From assembly GCA_032622095.1 (NCBI GenBank), contig CP136068.1:57372025-57436024 (forward strand): a stretch of 64,000 nt of DNA, written 5' to 3'. Below the pieces are notes generated by a model. The model searched no databases. It saw nothing but the letters and a program-made list of their open reading frames with translations, and was not told the origin of the DNA. Origin of the DNA: Siphonodentalium dalli (taxonomy: Eukaryota > Mollusca > Scaphopoda > Gadilida > Siphonodentaliidae). The translations under genes were made by a program, and so were the position numbers. Shown in pieces: positions 10,986 to 22,546 of this stretch; the stretch's first letter is position 1, and each line of letters begins with the position of its first letter.

Positions 10986-12048
10986 TAGCTCAACTTTACT
11001 TTGTAAAGTTTGAGCTATTGCCATGGCTTGGTATCCGTCGTGTGTGTGTGTGCGTGATTCGTCAACAATTTCCTTTAGCATGGGCTACAGTTCGTACCTT
11101 TGGTCCGATTATTATGAAATTTTTCATGGATGTTGACATTGACATATAGATGGGAACGAGTCATTTTGGGGTCATTCGGAAAAAAAACATGGCCACTGGC
11201 AGCCATCTTAGATTTTACTCTTTGCATGACTAAATCCTTTAGCACGGGCTACAGGTCATACCTTTGGTCAGATCATCATGAAATTTGTCATGGGAGATGG
11301 GAACGAGTCATTTTGGGGTCATTTGGCCAAAAAACATGGCCGCCAGCAGCCATCTTTGAATTACTCTTTGTATGACTAAATCCTTTAGCACAGGCTACAG
11401 ATTGTACCTTTAGTCTGATCATCATAAAATTTGTCATGGCTGTTGAAATTGGAATATAGATGGGAACGAGTCATTTTGGGGTCATTCTGACAAAAAACAT
11501 GGCTGCCAGCGGCCATCTTGGATTTCAAAATTCAATCCATTAGCACGGGCTACAGGTCGTACTGTTCATCTGATCATCATAAAATTTGTAGATGGGAACA
11601 AGTAATTTTGGGGTCATTCGGCCAAAAAACATGGCTGCCAGCAGCCATCTTGGATTTTACTCTTTGCATGACTAAATCCTTTGGCATGGGCTACAGGTCG
11701 TACCTTTGGTCAGATCATTATGAAATTTGTCTTGACTTTTGACATTGACATGTAGATGGGAACGAGTTATTTTGGGGTTATTCGGCATTAAAACATGGCT
11801 GCCAGTGGCCATCTTGGATTCTACTCTTTGCATGACTAAAGCTATCAAATGTTTTTGAATTGTTGGAAAACATAACCGCCAGCAACCATCTTAGATTTTA
11901 CTTTTATATACATGTATATATATATCTCTTCATGTTGATAAACTAGTATTAGACATTCAACTTTCCACATTCCTAATCACTCCATCGACAGTAACACATT
12001 AAATTATTCCCTTTCCAAGTTGAGCTACAGTGTCATTGACACTTTCAT
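10986..12048 (+). mobile_element. Tandem-repeat element, family C, copy 1
   Basis: The 5' hairpin is TAGCTCAACTTT-actttg-TAAAGTTTGAGCTA-like (10986-11017), followed by a (TG)n/GTCC-like tract. About six monomers of 150-190 bp follow, each with 'gggctacaggtcgtac', 'gatgggaacgagtcatttt' and 'agccatcttggatttt'. The 3' end has AAGTTGAGCTA (12017-12027), inverted relative to the start, then the hairpin AGTGTCATTGACACT (12029-12043). Short open frames inside are read-through of the repeat and are not genes. Confidence 0.75.
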
Positions 12049-12269
12049 ATAAGTTGTACTTTGGAAAGCCCAAAAGATTCCTCACCACATCAAAGAGAAT
12101 TTGTTGTGGCAAACTTTTATTATTTTGGTACGAAATGGCATAAGTAGCGCTTGGTCACATGCCATCTAGCTATATAATAGCCTGTTGGCATTGAGGCATT
12201 CTCTTTTCATCCTCTTACAAGATTCGAGGGGGGTGACCGAGCAGCGGGGAGGGAAATCTCAATTGGGAG

Positions 12270-12495
12270 GGACATGTGAGTTCACTGTGTAAGTATCTTA
12301 TTAGGGAATATGTATTTTCTATTTGAAAATGTTATATTCCCGGCAAAGATACGTTGACCCTGGTAAACTAAGTTTTATACGGGTTCTCATAGATCCCTCC
12401 TTTGTGAATAAAAATGAATATACCATGTAGTTCAGTGTGTAAGTATCTTATTAGGGTATATGTATTTTCTATTTGAAAATGTTATATTTTCTGTG
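12270..12495 (+). repeat. Direct repeat of about 70 bp
   Basis: The 'gtgtaagtatcttattaggg' block followed by 'atatgtattttctatttg' occurs at about 12286-12336 and 12440-12490, each preceded by 'gttca(c/g)t'. Related 'gttcagtgggcaagat' ends occur at 20745, 24968 and 25022, suggesting a short inverted-repeat family. Confidence 0.65.
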
Positions 12496-13439
12496 CAGTC
12501 TTAATATCTATATACCGGACATGTATTTTGTCTTATTAATATACCATGTTTTATTTCTTATTATTCTGTGTTTTATATATGTTATTTATATTTTATTCGG
12601 TACTTTATTGAATAAAGTTAAATTCGACAACTCTTAGTAACGATGTCAATACGGAATCCGATCGTAGTGAGATTTTCCATGAACAAAACACCTCTTTAAA
12701 CTGAACAGAAGGCCGGTCCAAAGGGTGTTCAGTTTGTAGAGGTTTTACTGTATCCTTCATCCTCTGCATTCACAGAAGAATTTTTTTTAAAGTCTGTACG
12801 AAATACCTAAAGTACGCGCACTGGCAAATGCATAGAATTATTTCCCATTCTCGATCTGACATCCGGCCACATGACCAGCCAATTTGTATAAATCAAGACG
12901 GATGGGACTATTATAATCTTATTATTTCTTCTTCCTGCAAGATAAGTCGTCATATTATTCACTTTCATTATACAATTATTCATTGTTTGCGCTATAGTTT
13001 AGGAACACATACCTTGGATGTAAACATTACTACGTTTGTGAGAATTAAAATGTCGCTTTTCTTGAAACAAAGCGGTTGACCTTTTTTTTTTAGCATCACA
13101 CTCAGAATAATACTTCGGATTCTTGTAGCATTTTTAACCCTGTACCAGGCATGGATTGCACTTGGTGACATGCAGCTTCGACTGGTCAACTATGCACCAT
13201 TTTGGGTGAAAAAAATTTGGAAGCTTAAAACCTTTCAGAATCAAATGGAAGGAATATTGTAGCAATATTTCTACTGCAGGGTACCAGATACAAGTTAGGC
13301 CGGTATGCACAACCAATCAATTCCTTTATTGGTCGTATAAACTAGCCAATGTGAGGCTTGGTATTGATTACAATTGATGGCCAAACTGGCAATATCATAT
13401 CTCCTAAAGACGATTAAATTCTTTTATTATTACAAAACT

Positions 13440-14075
13440 TCATTAGTGTTACTTTTTTCCTGCTGACGTGGCACCTTCTTCTGCCTCCTCTGCACAGCCT
13501 TGCAGGCTCTGAGGTCGTTTAGCTGGCAAGTACCAATCGTGTTGACACATTATCTGCCATCACAGTCCAATGTGTCACCTGCCACTGTCTCCATTCCAGG
13601 GGAATTTGCCACACAGGCTTCATCTGTCCTCCATTTGGGTCTCTTTTGGCTTCTGTCCCTCCAGGTTTTGAGGCAAGCAAGTATCTATGTTACCCACATG
13701 CGTTCTTCTCTCCATCTCCTGTGTGGACTTGGCCACGGTTCCTGGCCTTCTTTGGCTCCTTTGCCAGAAGCTCAACATGCTTATAACTTAAATATCGAGG
13801 CACAGGAATTTGTTCCTTGCAGAACCAGGCGACTGTGTCGGGATGTTTGCCTCGCTTCTCCATCCTCATTGACAGACGGTGCCTCAAATAGACCAGGACA
13901 TGCTGTCACTATATCCGCTGTATTCGGAAGCGATTGATGCATGTCCGAGTTCGTCTGTCCCATCCGAGGGTGCCTCCACAAGTGGAGACAGTTTCGGTTG
14001 GGTCGGTCTTTCAATTTCAAGGAGCACCATAGCACATGTGGAACCGAAACATTCGACCCTTGTCACTGGTTAGTA
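13440..14075 (+). pseudogene. Gag-like open frame with PAM2-type motif, locus 1
   Basis: A GC-richer island inside a MIOS intron with open frames on both strands (13500-13937, 13879-14073, 13941-14279). The + frame 13500-13937 contains LNIEAQEFVP at 13788-13817, followed by an Arg-rich stretch. This is very close to the motif LNLNAQEFVP at 22418-22447 in an unrelated transposon. PAM2 motifs (consensus L-N-x-x-A-x-x-F-x-P) bind the MLLE domain of poly(A)-binding protein. The flanking sequences show no introns or terminal repeats. It could be a decayed retroelement gag fragment or a retrocopy of a host gene. The protein family is not recognised. Confidence 0.4.
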
Positions 14076-14233
14076 TATATTGGGATATCTAGTATTTCCC
14101 CCCCAGGAGCTTGTGGTTCAATTCGGCACCACAGGGTTATGCAAGCAACCATGGCAACTTATTTTCATCTCCGTTTGTATTACCACACTACCCCCCCCCC
14201 ACATAATCCTTCTCTTTTTCTGCATCCTTTCAG

Positions 14234-14275
14234 CTATTCAGAGCTCCTTGACAGATGGAGATTATGGCCACAAAG
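14234..14275 (+). CDS. MIOS: MIOS exon of 42 nt
   Basis: Acceptor tcctttcag|C and donor CAAAG|gtaatg. It joins the AG of the previous exon and the A of the next to encode YSELLDRWRLWPQ. This corresponds to the short Tyr-x-x-Leu-Leu-Asp-x-Trp-Arg-x-Trp helix that links the helical region to the zinc module in other MIOS proteins. The exon is too short for ORF detection and was found by frame and homology. Both splice phases agree with the neighbours. Confidence 0.88.
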
Positions 14276-14383
14276 GTAATGTCTGATATATATATATTTA
14301 TTTATTTTTTAATTTATTCAATTTTCCCCTTACAATTTGTATGGTTACATATGAATTCCCTGAAATAAAAAGAGCATTTTAGT

Positions 14384-15490
14384 TAGGGTCCTGCGAATAT
14401 TCGATTCGAGATTCGACTCGAAAGTCAAATTCGATTCGAATTCGATTCGAAATTTCCAACTCAAATTTTTAATATACAAAAATATTAAAAGTAGGTTGAT
14501 TACGGACAAGTACACACGTCGATCTTAGCTGTTTCTGTGCCATATCATTCCGAAAATTATGAATATATGCAGCTTATAATTCTTATTGTACATCGCGAAC
14601 GTTCGCATGGTATTAAATATAAGTATAGCCAGTAATTAGCCACTATAGGACGACTAAATACATCTGAATTCTAGCTTTGAACATGGTAGCCAAAAGCTTG
14701 GAGATCGCCGATGGACCGACGACGCACGTAAATTATATTAGCGATGAGACTAAGCAACCGCTAGCGTTATCCGCCGACTATACGTCTCAGATTCCGCGTT
14801 ATGTAATATCGCCGAGAATGTATGGTAAACAACACGTGTTCCCGGCGTCGAAAAGTGCATGTGGGCGGTGTTTTCTTTTGAAGTTGACTTTCAGTTTCGG
14901 AGCGTTGCTTGAAACTTGACAATTTGTCGCCCGTTATTCATGTTTATTTTAAACATGATAAAAGCTGCATGCAGTGCTGGAACTTACACGTGTGATAAAT
15001 GCAACATGGTATATAAATCGCAAGCGTCTTGGACAGCGACCCATCTAAGCATTCAGCACTACATCAACAGGCTACCCTGCGACTGTTGTTGCATCTTCAA
15101 GTTTATAACAACGGGTGTTTCCCAGTGCCGATTTTCAATTGTGCATATACATGCAAACTCTAAAAATTGCGCGTGATTTTAATTCCGATAATCCGCTTAG
15201 TGGTTATATATTTAATCGTCGTGACGACCGCATGGACGTTTTAATGTTTTTTTCTCTCGACAATTCTCAATTGAAGTTAGTAGTATCAGGAACGACGGTT
15301 GATCGCCTCATAAGTTATGATGGAACTTCATGGAAGTTCATAGAACGTTTCACAAATCGTCTAATCATTGACATTAAATGCCTAATTGAGAATGCAACAC
15401 ACAGGTATTATTCGATTCGATATTCGATTCGATTTTGTCGACTCGATTCGATATTCGATTCGATCAAAATCTCCAATTCGCAGGACCCTA
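14384..15490. mobile_element. hAT-type element with exact 8-bp target duplication
   Basis: The terminal inverted repeats TAGGGTCCTGCGAAT (14384-14398) and its complement ending at 15490 are flanked by identical ATTTTAGT duplications (14376-14383 and 15491-15498). An 8-bp duplication is diagnostic of hAT elements. Both ends carry many TTCGA-type words ('attcgattcga') that extend the inverted repeat to about 80 bp. At 1107 bp it lacks the dimerisation/catalytic part of a hAT transposase, so it is non-autonomous. Confidence 0.85.
14916..15176 (+). pseudogene. Possible zinc-finger remnant inside the hAT element
   Basis: The open frame encodes CDKCNMVYK…HLSIQH, a C-x2-C…H-x4-H spacing compatible with a degenerate C2H2 or BED finger. 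hAT transposases usually carry an N-terminal BED finger, so this may be its remnant. No other transposase motifs are visible, and a chance match is possible. Confidence 0.3.
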
Positions 15491-15498
15491 ATTTTAGT

Positions 15499-16013
15499 AG
15501 AACATATATGTTGATATTTATCTATCAATTATCTGCCCTCATGAAAAATGTGTCATATATATTGGGACGGAGATCTTTTTATGAGCCAACTCTCCCTTCA
15601 TTATAGTCCACCATCTGTCCCATGCCCTCCAGTGTGAATTACAATGAAAGCTGGTTTTGTTTTATTTTGCAAGAACTTTTAGGTGAAAACTGCAGAGGTT
15701 GTATATCAAGCATATTTTTGGGGTTATTGTTTTCATAGGGAAATATTATGCTGATTACCAGTTTATGGAAGTCAATGTAATAATTTTTGGACACTGTCCC
15801 ACTTATAATCAAAGTTATTTTTTATAGAAGAATTCCATGTGCAAGATAATTTCTCCATTTTGGATTCTTTTTGTATAAACTGGATTTCTGCTTTGTATTT
15901 AGTTTGCCTTTATCACATCTGGTTATGTAAATATACCGCTTAATCAATAGTATCAAGTTGTTGATAGAGAAGGTTGGTTTGTTTTATCTGTGCCGAACAT
16001 TATCTCTTCTTGC
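15499..16013. other. Intronic sequence, no feature
   Basis: AT-rich sequence between the hAT element and the L1-like remnant. Nothing recognisable. Confidence 0.5.
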
Positions 16014-16985
16014 TTAATTGGGATATTTAACTGGCATTCCAGTGCTAAGATGGATTTCATATTTGTCCATAAGTTTTCCACCAAAGGACAGGTAGCTAAG
16101 AGTATCACTGTCCTGTTTACAGAAGGTACATAGATTGGATTTTAGGATTTTACATTTTTCTAAATAATGATTAGTAACTAACAAATTGTGATTTATTTGA
16201 TATTGAAAGGCCAGTAACTTTGGGTTTCTTGTAGTTTTAAAGGGTCTCTTATAGATGTCTTGTAATTGTTGGTTTGAAAGGTTAATTTTTAGTATATTGC
16301 ACCAACCTACTTGGGCACATGGTTTATTTGCAATAAGCGGTGATAGAAATTCATGGTACAGGAATTTATTCAGTTCCTCTTTTTGGATTATTTGTTTCAT
16401 GAGACTATTCTTTTCCATGGTTTCAATTTTGCTACCTGAGGCTTTTATTTCTATTTTCCATTTGGAAGGGATTGAGCTTATAACACTGTGCATGGTCAGA
16501 TAGTCTGTACTACATCAATATTTTTCAAATATTTCATCAGATTTCATGAAAGTGCCATCTTCTTTCAAGATATCATTAATAAATAGGATTTGTTTATTAA
16601 TCCATGTTTTGAATGACAGAGGTTTATGTTGTCTTAATATGTATATGTTGTGGAATATTTGTTGGGATTGTATTCCTCTACTGATGAGGGCTCTGATGGT
16701 AATAATGAATATGCCTTAAAAGCATCATTCCAAAAGGGATTGAGTACTTTAGCAATTCTCATTATACTAGTTCTGTTTAAATGCAATAATGAGTTGCTTC
16801 CATATTTCTCCATTTTATCTGATAGTAGTAGTTTCCATTCTGAATAGTTGACAGGATCAAATATTTTTTTAAACCAGGTTACTTTCAGTGACTTTGAATA
16901 ACAACATATGTCTGGGATCTTGAGTCTGATATTTTATATGGAGATTAACATTTTTATTTGGCTTAAAAGTTAAATCTTCCACACC
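16014..16985 (-). pseudogene. C-terminal part of an L1/Tx1-like non-LTR retrotransposon
   Basis: On the - strand the sequence first reads SLKVTWFKKIFDP, NPFW-x3-FKAY and similar motifs in broken frames (about 16900 down to 16500). A clean 159-codon frame (16493-16014) then ends with QYQINHNLLVTNHYLEKC and CTFC near the C-terminus. This 'LxxQYxInHxlLxTNxxL…CxFC' signature is the C-terminal Cys-containing region of L1/Tx1-type elements. The RT core and endonuclease are absent, which is the usual 5' truncation. It is inserted antisense in a MIOS intron. Confidence 0.7.
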
Positions 16986-17252
16986 TTGCTACTCATCAAA
17001 ATCAGTCTGTGATGGATGTAAGGCCTGAGTTTTGTAAACAAATATTGTTTAAGTCTGTATTGAAACAACAAGATGAGAACATGACATTAATTACACATAT
17101 AAATACAAAATTCAGTGACTTTTGAGCCGGAACCAATATAAGAAGCTCCTTTGAGTTCTTGTTTTTGTGTATCTTAATTAAAACATTTGATTAAATTCTT
17201 ATCTGTCATTTGTAACCATAGCCTGCCATAATATGTTCTTTCTATTTTTCAG

Positions 17253-17418
17253 AGCAAAGTTTGATATCATTAGATATGGTAATGATATCACAGCACGAGT
17301 TCCTAGTCAGGTGTTTGCTAGCTGCAATTTCTGTGGAAAGTCCATTGCACTTAACACTACAATTGCAGCCAGAAGTCGACAGATGGCTTCCCAAGGTCTT
17401 TCACCGCACAAGCCTAAG
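17253..17418 (+). CDS. MIOS: MIOS exon, first zinc-binding cysteines
   Basis: Acceptor ctatttttcag|AGC and donor CCTAAG|gttaga. The donor is acceptable GT but weak at the following positions. It encodes RAKFDIIR…QVFASCNFCGKSI and a Ser/Arg-rich stretch ending in HKPK. The C-x2-C pair matches the first metal ligands of the C-terminal zinc module (VSCNFCGKSI in vertebrates). The exon starts with the last base of a split codon and ends in phase 0. Confidence 0.9.
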
Positions 17419-20400
17419 GTTAGACTGAGAGATGCTACTTAAAGTTAGGTTGTAATCCATTCTCCATTCTATTCTGTCTGAAATATGTCCTCGGTAGAAT
17501 TTGCTTTGTAGAATTTGAGCTATACTGAAAAAATTACATTTCATTTCATTGATGTGCATGTTTTTGAATGGTTGAGAGGCTAGCGTTCGACTTGATCTAT
17601 CACTGTATAGAAGTTTCCATAGACGATTCACCCTCGTGCTTCTTCAATAAAAATGGGTGATTTAAAACATCTTCAGATGCATAGCAGAGCTAGTAGCATC
17701 TTGAGAGAAAGAAAAGCCACAATGAATAATCAAGATGTGGCATTTCAAATTCCATTCTCCAGTAAGTGTTGATAATGTCCATAACCATAGGTGTGGCAAA
17801 TTGTCATATTCTGACTTGCAAGATTCAGAAAAACTACCTGAGCTTATTCTGATTTGCCACTTTTAGGATTATCTGCACGAGTTTCCGTCTCTTTGTCGGA
17901 TAAAAATATATCGCGCACACCAACAAAGTATTCTACACTTCGTTGGAGAAGGTTCCCACTAATCACAAATTTCAAACAGTACAAATGTCAGTGTCCAGCT
18001 GACGATTTTGCTCCAAAAGCAGGGGAATTCTATTCTTATTCTTGGCCAGTTTCATTCATGGTAGACTATGGTATAATTCATCTGCTACATGGGATTTGAT
18101 CATCATCTTGCAAGATAAACTAGAAAAGCATGCTGTCAATGAGTATACTAGCTTTCAAAAAGTCCTCTCTATCTACATCTTTCTCAGCTTTGGTGACCTG
18201 ATGGGGATTACAATATATCGAACTAGTTAGCTATACACTTCTCGATATATGGTTAGTAATTTCACAAATTCAGTGAATGCATTGGTGTACCTGGACAACT
18301 TCTGTAGGGGTTCGAGGGTTGCTAACTTTCCCTTTGGCGGATTCCTCTCTGCTAAGGTCGTAGAAGACCATAATGTACCCACACTTCTTCACCATTATCC
18401 TATTAAATGGGGTCCAGCAGATGTCTCGTCGAGGAGCTCCCAGCAGATAATAATACATGACGTGCTAGTTTGTGGGAATGTGTCATGATAGTGGAAATGA
18501 AATGATATCATGAAGTGCATCGCCCCTACATCAGGAGTATGTTTCAAATACAGGCAGAATCCCATGCATGGCATTGCTAATATTGTATTTCCACAATCGT
18601 TTGGAAGCTGTTCTGAATCAAATGGATCAGGCATGTAACAAAGCCTTTGATAGTTTGTTGATATGTCATTCAAAGAAAGAAGGTATGCATCGTTATTCAC
18701 CTCACATTGGGTAGTGGTTGAATGACATCTTCAAAACGACAAACAGCTGAAGGAATGTTGCATTGATGAGATCTTAAAACCAGTTCAGCACATGTTGGTT
18801 ACATCGAGTGGTTTCTTGGCAACACCACCATTCCAAATAGGTGTCTGAGACATAATAACAATCTTCTAAGCAATCCTGCAGGATTATAATGGCACATCTC
18901 ACGTTCGACCTTCCCCCCAATGTTCGTTGCCATCAAGACTATAACTTGTTCTTGAAACAAATAGGGTAAAATAAATGCACCACATTTCCTGCCATTTTCT
19001 TGAATCATACCGCCCAAGCACTGACACTAACCCTGCGCAAAGATGATAACAATGCATACGTTCATTCGTTGAATGACATACCACCAAAGTACCAAAGACT
19101 GGGGGAAGGCTAGCATAGTATTTATACCCAGACAATGGTATAAACCTGATCCAGTTGATTCAGAATGGCTTCGAAAAAAGGATGTGGAAGTACAATCTTA
19201 CCACACCAATAAACACTGACATGCATGAGATTCTATATCTGAAACATACATCTGGTGTAGATTCTCATATAATTGTTCTATATCTTGCAAGTCAACCAAT
19301 ATCTTCTGGACTAGATGCTTTTATTTTATGGTTCTGGTTTCATGATCGAGGCGATTGTCATTTACGTTGTGTGACGTCAAGTCAGAAACAATGTGATTCT
19401 AGGAACAGGCATGTAATTAACTGCATGGTTCTATTCCTTATGAAGATTTTACTGTACTTCTGGCATTGAATATTGGCCATGCCCATGTTTTTGTATGCTC
19501 AAAATTTGTGCCGTGTTTTTTATTTTTGGAAAAATGTGCCACAAAAACAAATGAATCATCAGTGACCATCACTCTGTGAATTTGCTCACCTCTGGGGGTG
19601 TTGATAATTATAAAGGTGTTCCTGTATTAATTTAAATGTACAGATTGTATGCAAACAAGAATTGTTTTCGAATATATTTTCTTGGTTTATTGGTAGTTTT
19701 ATCACCGAAAATGGAAATTGAAGTGTAAATATTTTCTGAATGAATTACAACCAGTCAATTTCTGGTCGATCAACTATATTTGGAAATTTTGGAATGGCTA
19801 ATCCTGAAAGGAATTTACACTAGATAGATGAAAATTTATTATCTTTGTTGTAATTATAAGCAATCAATGTAATTTTTTGCCAGATCTATGAGTATATCAA
19901 AGTGTCAGTGGACGAATAAAATACAAAGTATAATTCAGCTTCCTAAATAGATACATAGCTTTTGCATTTACCTGTGGCTCATTGGGTTAAAGATTGAAAG
20001 AAGAAAAACTATAATGTCTGATAAACCAGATTTTAATTAAATCACTTGAAATTTCATAGAACTTTATATCTAAAATAATATAATAAAAATGTATATTGTA
20101 GTGGAAATTGTTTATCTTAGGACATTTTAACAGAAACAGTGAATTGGCGATATTATGTAGATATTATAAACTTAGCGCTGCACTCAAGTCGTTATTGGCT
20201 GATAATTTATTGCACTGATAAAATAATTCTATCTTTGTCATTCATGTTGTTAATTATATGTGGAAGCAGGGACGCCCGAAGCAACCAAGGACAAGGGTCA
20301 CAACTTCCAGAGAAGGGCACTTTTCTCATTCAGACATAAATGCATAAAGGCATAAACGCTGAAAAAGCACAAAAATAATTAATCGTAATTATACAGCATT

Positions 20401-20740
20401 GTAAAGAATTTCTCAGGACCAAGCTCATATTAAGCTAATGGAATGGTTTATATTCCTATTATAGTGAGCATGATCTAAGACTTTCAATATATGTTACAAA
20501 ATGGAGCAAAGAATAGGATCACAGTAATTAGTCACTGCTTGAAATAGAAGTTTTCTAAAAGTGGGAGGAGTAATAAATGAACATAGTAGTCTGAATTTAG
20601 GTATCTTATTATTTCATGTTCATAGCTGTTGAAAGTGACATTAAACCCCAATTAACAAACAAACTAACTTAGGACAATGCATGTATAACAATGCTGTAAC
20701 TCAAACTCGAGCTGATGAATGGGATATATCTCCGTCAAAG
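17419..20740. other. MIOS intron part without recognisable feature
   Basis: No conserved coding, terminal repeats or RNA gene seen. Open frames of 60-104 codons on both strands show no family signature. 'gacattaaaccccaattaac' at 20638-20657 resembles the tail of some invertebrate SINEs, but no tRNA-like head was found. Confidence 0.4.
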
Positions 20741-22276
20741 TCATCTAGCCCACTGAACTATATGGTATATTCCCAAATTAACTAGAAAGGGTTAACAAAC
20801 CCCTGAGTTGAAAACGGTACGAAAATTCTATGGTACATTTTATCATGTTCATGACGTCCTGTAATATCCTGGCCACGTGATTTCCGATCCCATAAAACCA
20901 AATTGCCCGGTCAATTCATTCTCTCTTTTTCTAGTTTGATTAGATGGGAACATCTCCTGAAAAATCGAAGCTAAGTGTTGACAGTTTTTTGTATTATACA
21001 AAAAACATTATGTCCTTTGATTATTATTATTGATATGTATGCAATTGACTACGTGGCATAATCGCGTTTCTTTAGCGTTTTAATATTTTTGTAATTGGCT
21101 TCTTCAGTTACGGATGGAAAAACTCGTTTCGTTTACAGAAATGTTGTTTTCCATATTGTTAACTCGCCGGAAGGCAGAAAAACAGCCGATAAAACAGGGC
21201 ATCTATAATAATGTTTGTCGCCGGAAGGCGGAATAATAGATGCACGTTTGGATATGACAAAAGACGCTCATCGTTGCTTTATAGCAAGAATATATTGCAT
21301 ACTTGTACGCTTAATTCTATGGTCGGAAGAATACCACGTGCTAGCGGTTTGTACAATAACGATATCCCGAAATTAGGTGACTTACTTTCGGCCGTTTGAC
21401 GGCTGTGTAGCTGCAATATTTATTTAGACTATGACAGTAGTAGTCTGGTGTACAACGGACGGAAGCAGTATTTAACTCATGTGAAATAAGATTGTAAATC
21501 CCGAGTGTAAATTTGCACTTGTTAAATTTTTTTTTCTTCAAATTAATAATAATAATATTGTGTTAAAAAATTGATTTCGTGCAAACCAAGGTTAGTGGAC
21601 AGACACAATCGATTCGCTTATTGCGGGTAGTCGCAACAGCCAAGGTGCTTATCAACATAACACAAAACAACAGGTGTATTTTTGATTGTTAGCAATTGTC
21701 AAACAGACTTGTCTGGTGTTGACAGTGCAATCACACTGCTCTCAGGTGCCTGATGATTGTGATGGCCTAGATTTAGGCTGAGATTAATAATAGTGATGGC
21801 AATTTCACTCTGTGTCTCAATTCCAAATAATAATCGTGCTGACACTATTATTTGGCACCTGAGAGTAAATACATTCTCAGGACAAGGACTGTTACATGAT
21901 GTAAGACCTGGTACAGAAGAACTCCTTCCCTGTAGCTCCCCTAGAGATGCTCTTCTCCTCGTTTTGAGGGTCCCGCTGCCTCTTGAGACCAGGACACTAG
22001 AGAATAGTGATCCCCTCTGTGGCTTAGCAACTCGGGGCGATAGTTACCTCAAACAAGGATCTGGAGGGGCACCCCATCCATCCACCAATGTGGGCTCCTT
22101 GGACTATCGTTCGGGACGTCAATCTGCTCCCTCGGGTCGACCATTGGCAGGTTGGCGTGCCCAGGTACGGCCGTGGCTTCTCATCTAACATTGGAACCAC
22201 GCCGTCCATCGCTACAAGTCACCATCTCGGGGTCAGCACCGCTGGGGGTGAGAACACCCTGTCCTTATAATCCTAT

Positions 22277-22546
22277 ATGCCTTCGGTCCCTGCTGGGCTT
22301 GGGCTGGGGCCGAAATTCCCAAGCATGCTTCCTCCTTGTTGGCCAACTCCATGTCTGTGGGCCTGGAATTCCAGTTACTGGCCTCCTTCTGATCAACAGC
22401 AGCCAGTACCTTCGGGTTTGAATCTCAATGCACAAGAATTTGTTCCCCAATGCCGTTCGAGTAGGAGGCATGCTTCCGATACTGCCCCTACTAACAACCC
22501 ATCGCCAGGTCGGATGGATGGAGATCGGGATCGGGACGAGCTGTAA
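22277..22546 (+). pseudogene. Pro-rich frame with PAM2-type motif, locus 2
   Basis: An 89-codon frame inside the TTAA-flanked element. It has a Pro/Trp-rich N-terminal part, SGLNLNAQEFVP at 22412-22447, and an Arg/Ser-rich and Asp/Arg-rich tail. The motif fits PAM2 (L-N-x-x-A-x-x-F-x-P) and is nearly identical to that at 13788-13817. It may be part of a larger gag-like protein broken by frameshifts. Overlapping frames on both strands (21793-22188, 22265-22591) reflect the GC-rich composition. Confidence 0.4.

Larger units (their letters stand above)
9904..14233 (+). other. MIOS intron (4330 bp) with repeats
   Basis: GT…AG intron containing tandem-repeat elements of families B and C, a directly repeated block at 12270-12495 and a gag-like PAM2-bearing open frame at 13440-14075. 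9904-10300 and 12500-13440 hold no recognisable gene. A 19-bp imperfect hairpin (acctcttTAAACTGAACA…) lies at about 12690-12743. Confidence 0.7.

Noticed and set aside
20638-20657. SINE tail ('gacattaaaccccaattaac')
   Set aside because: No tRNA-derived A and B boxes found upstream. Only a tail-like phrase.
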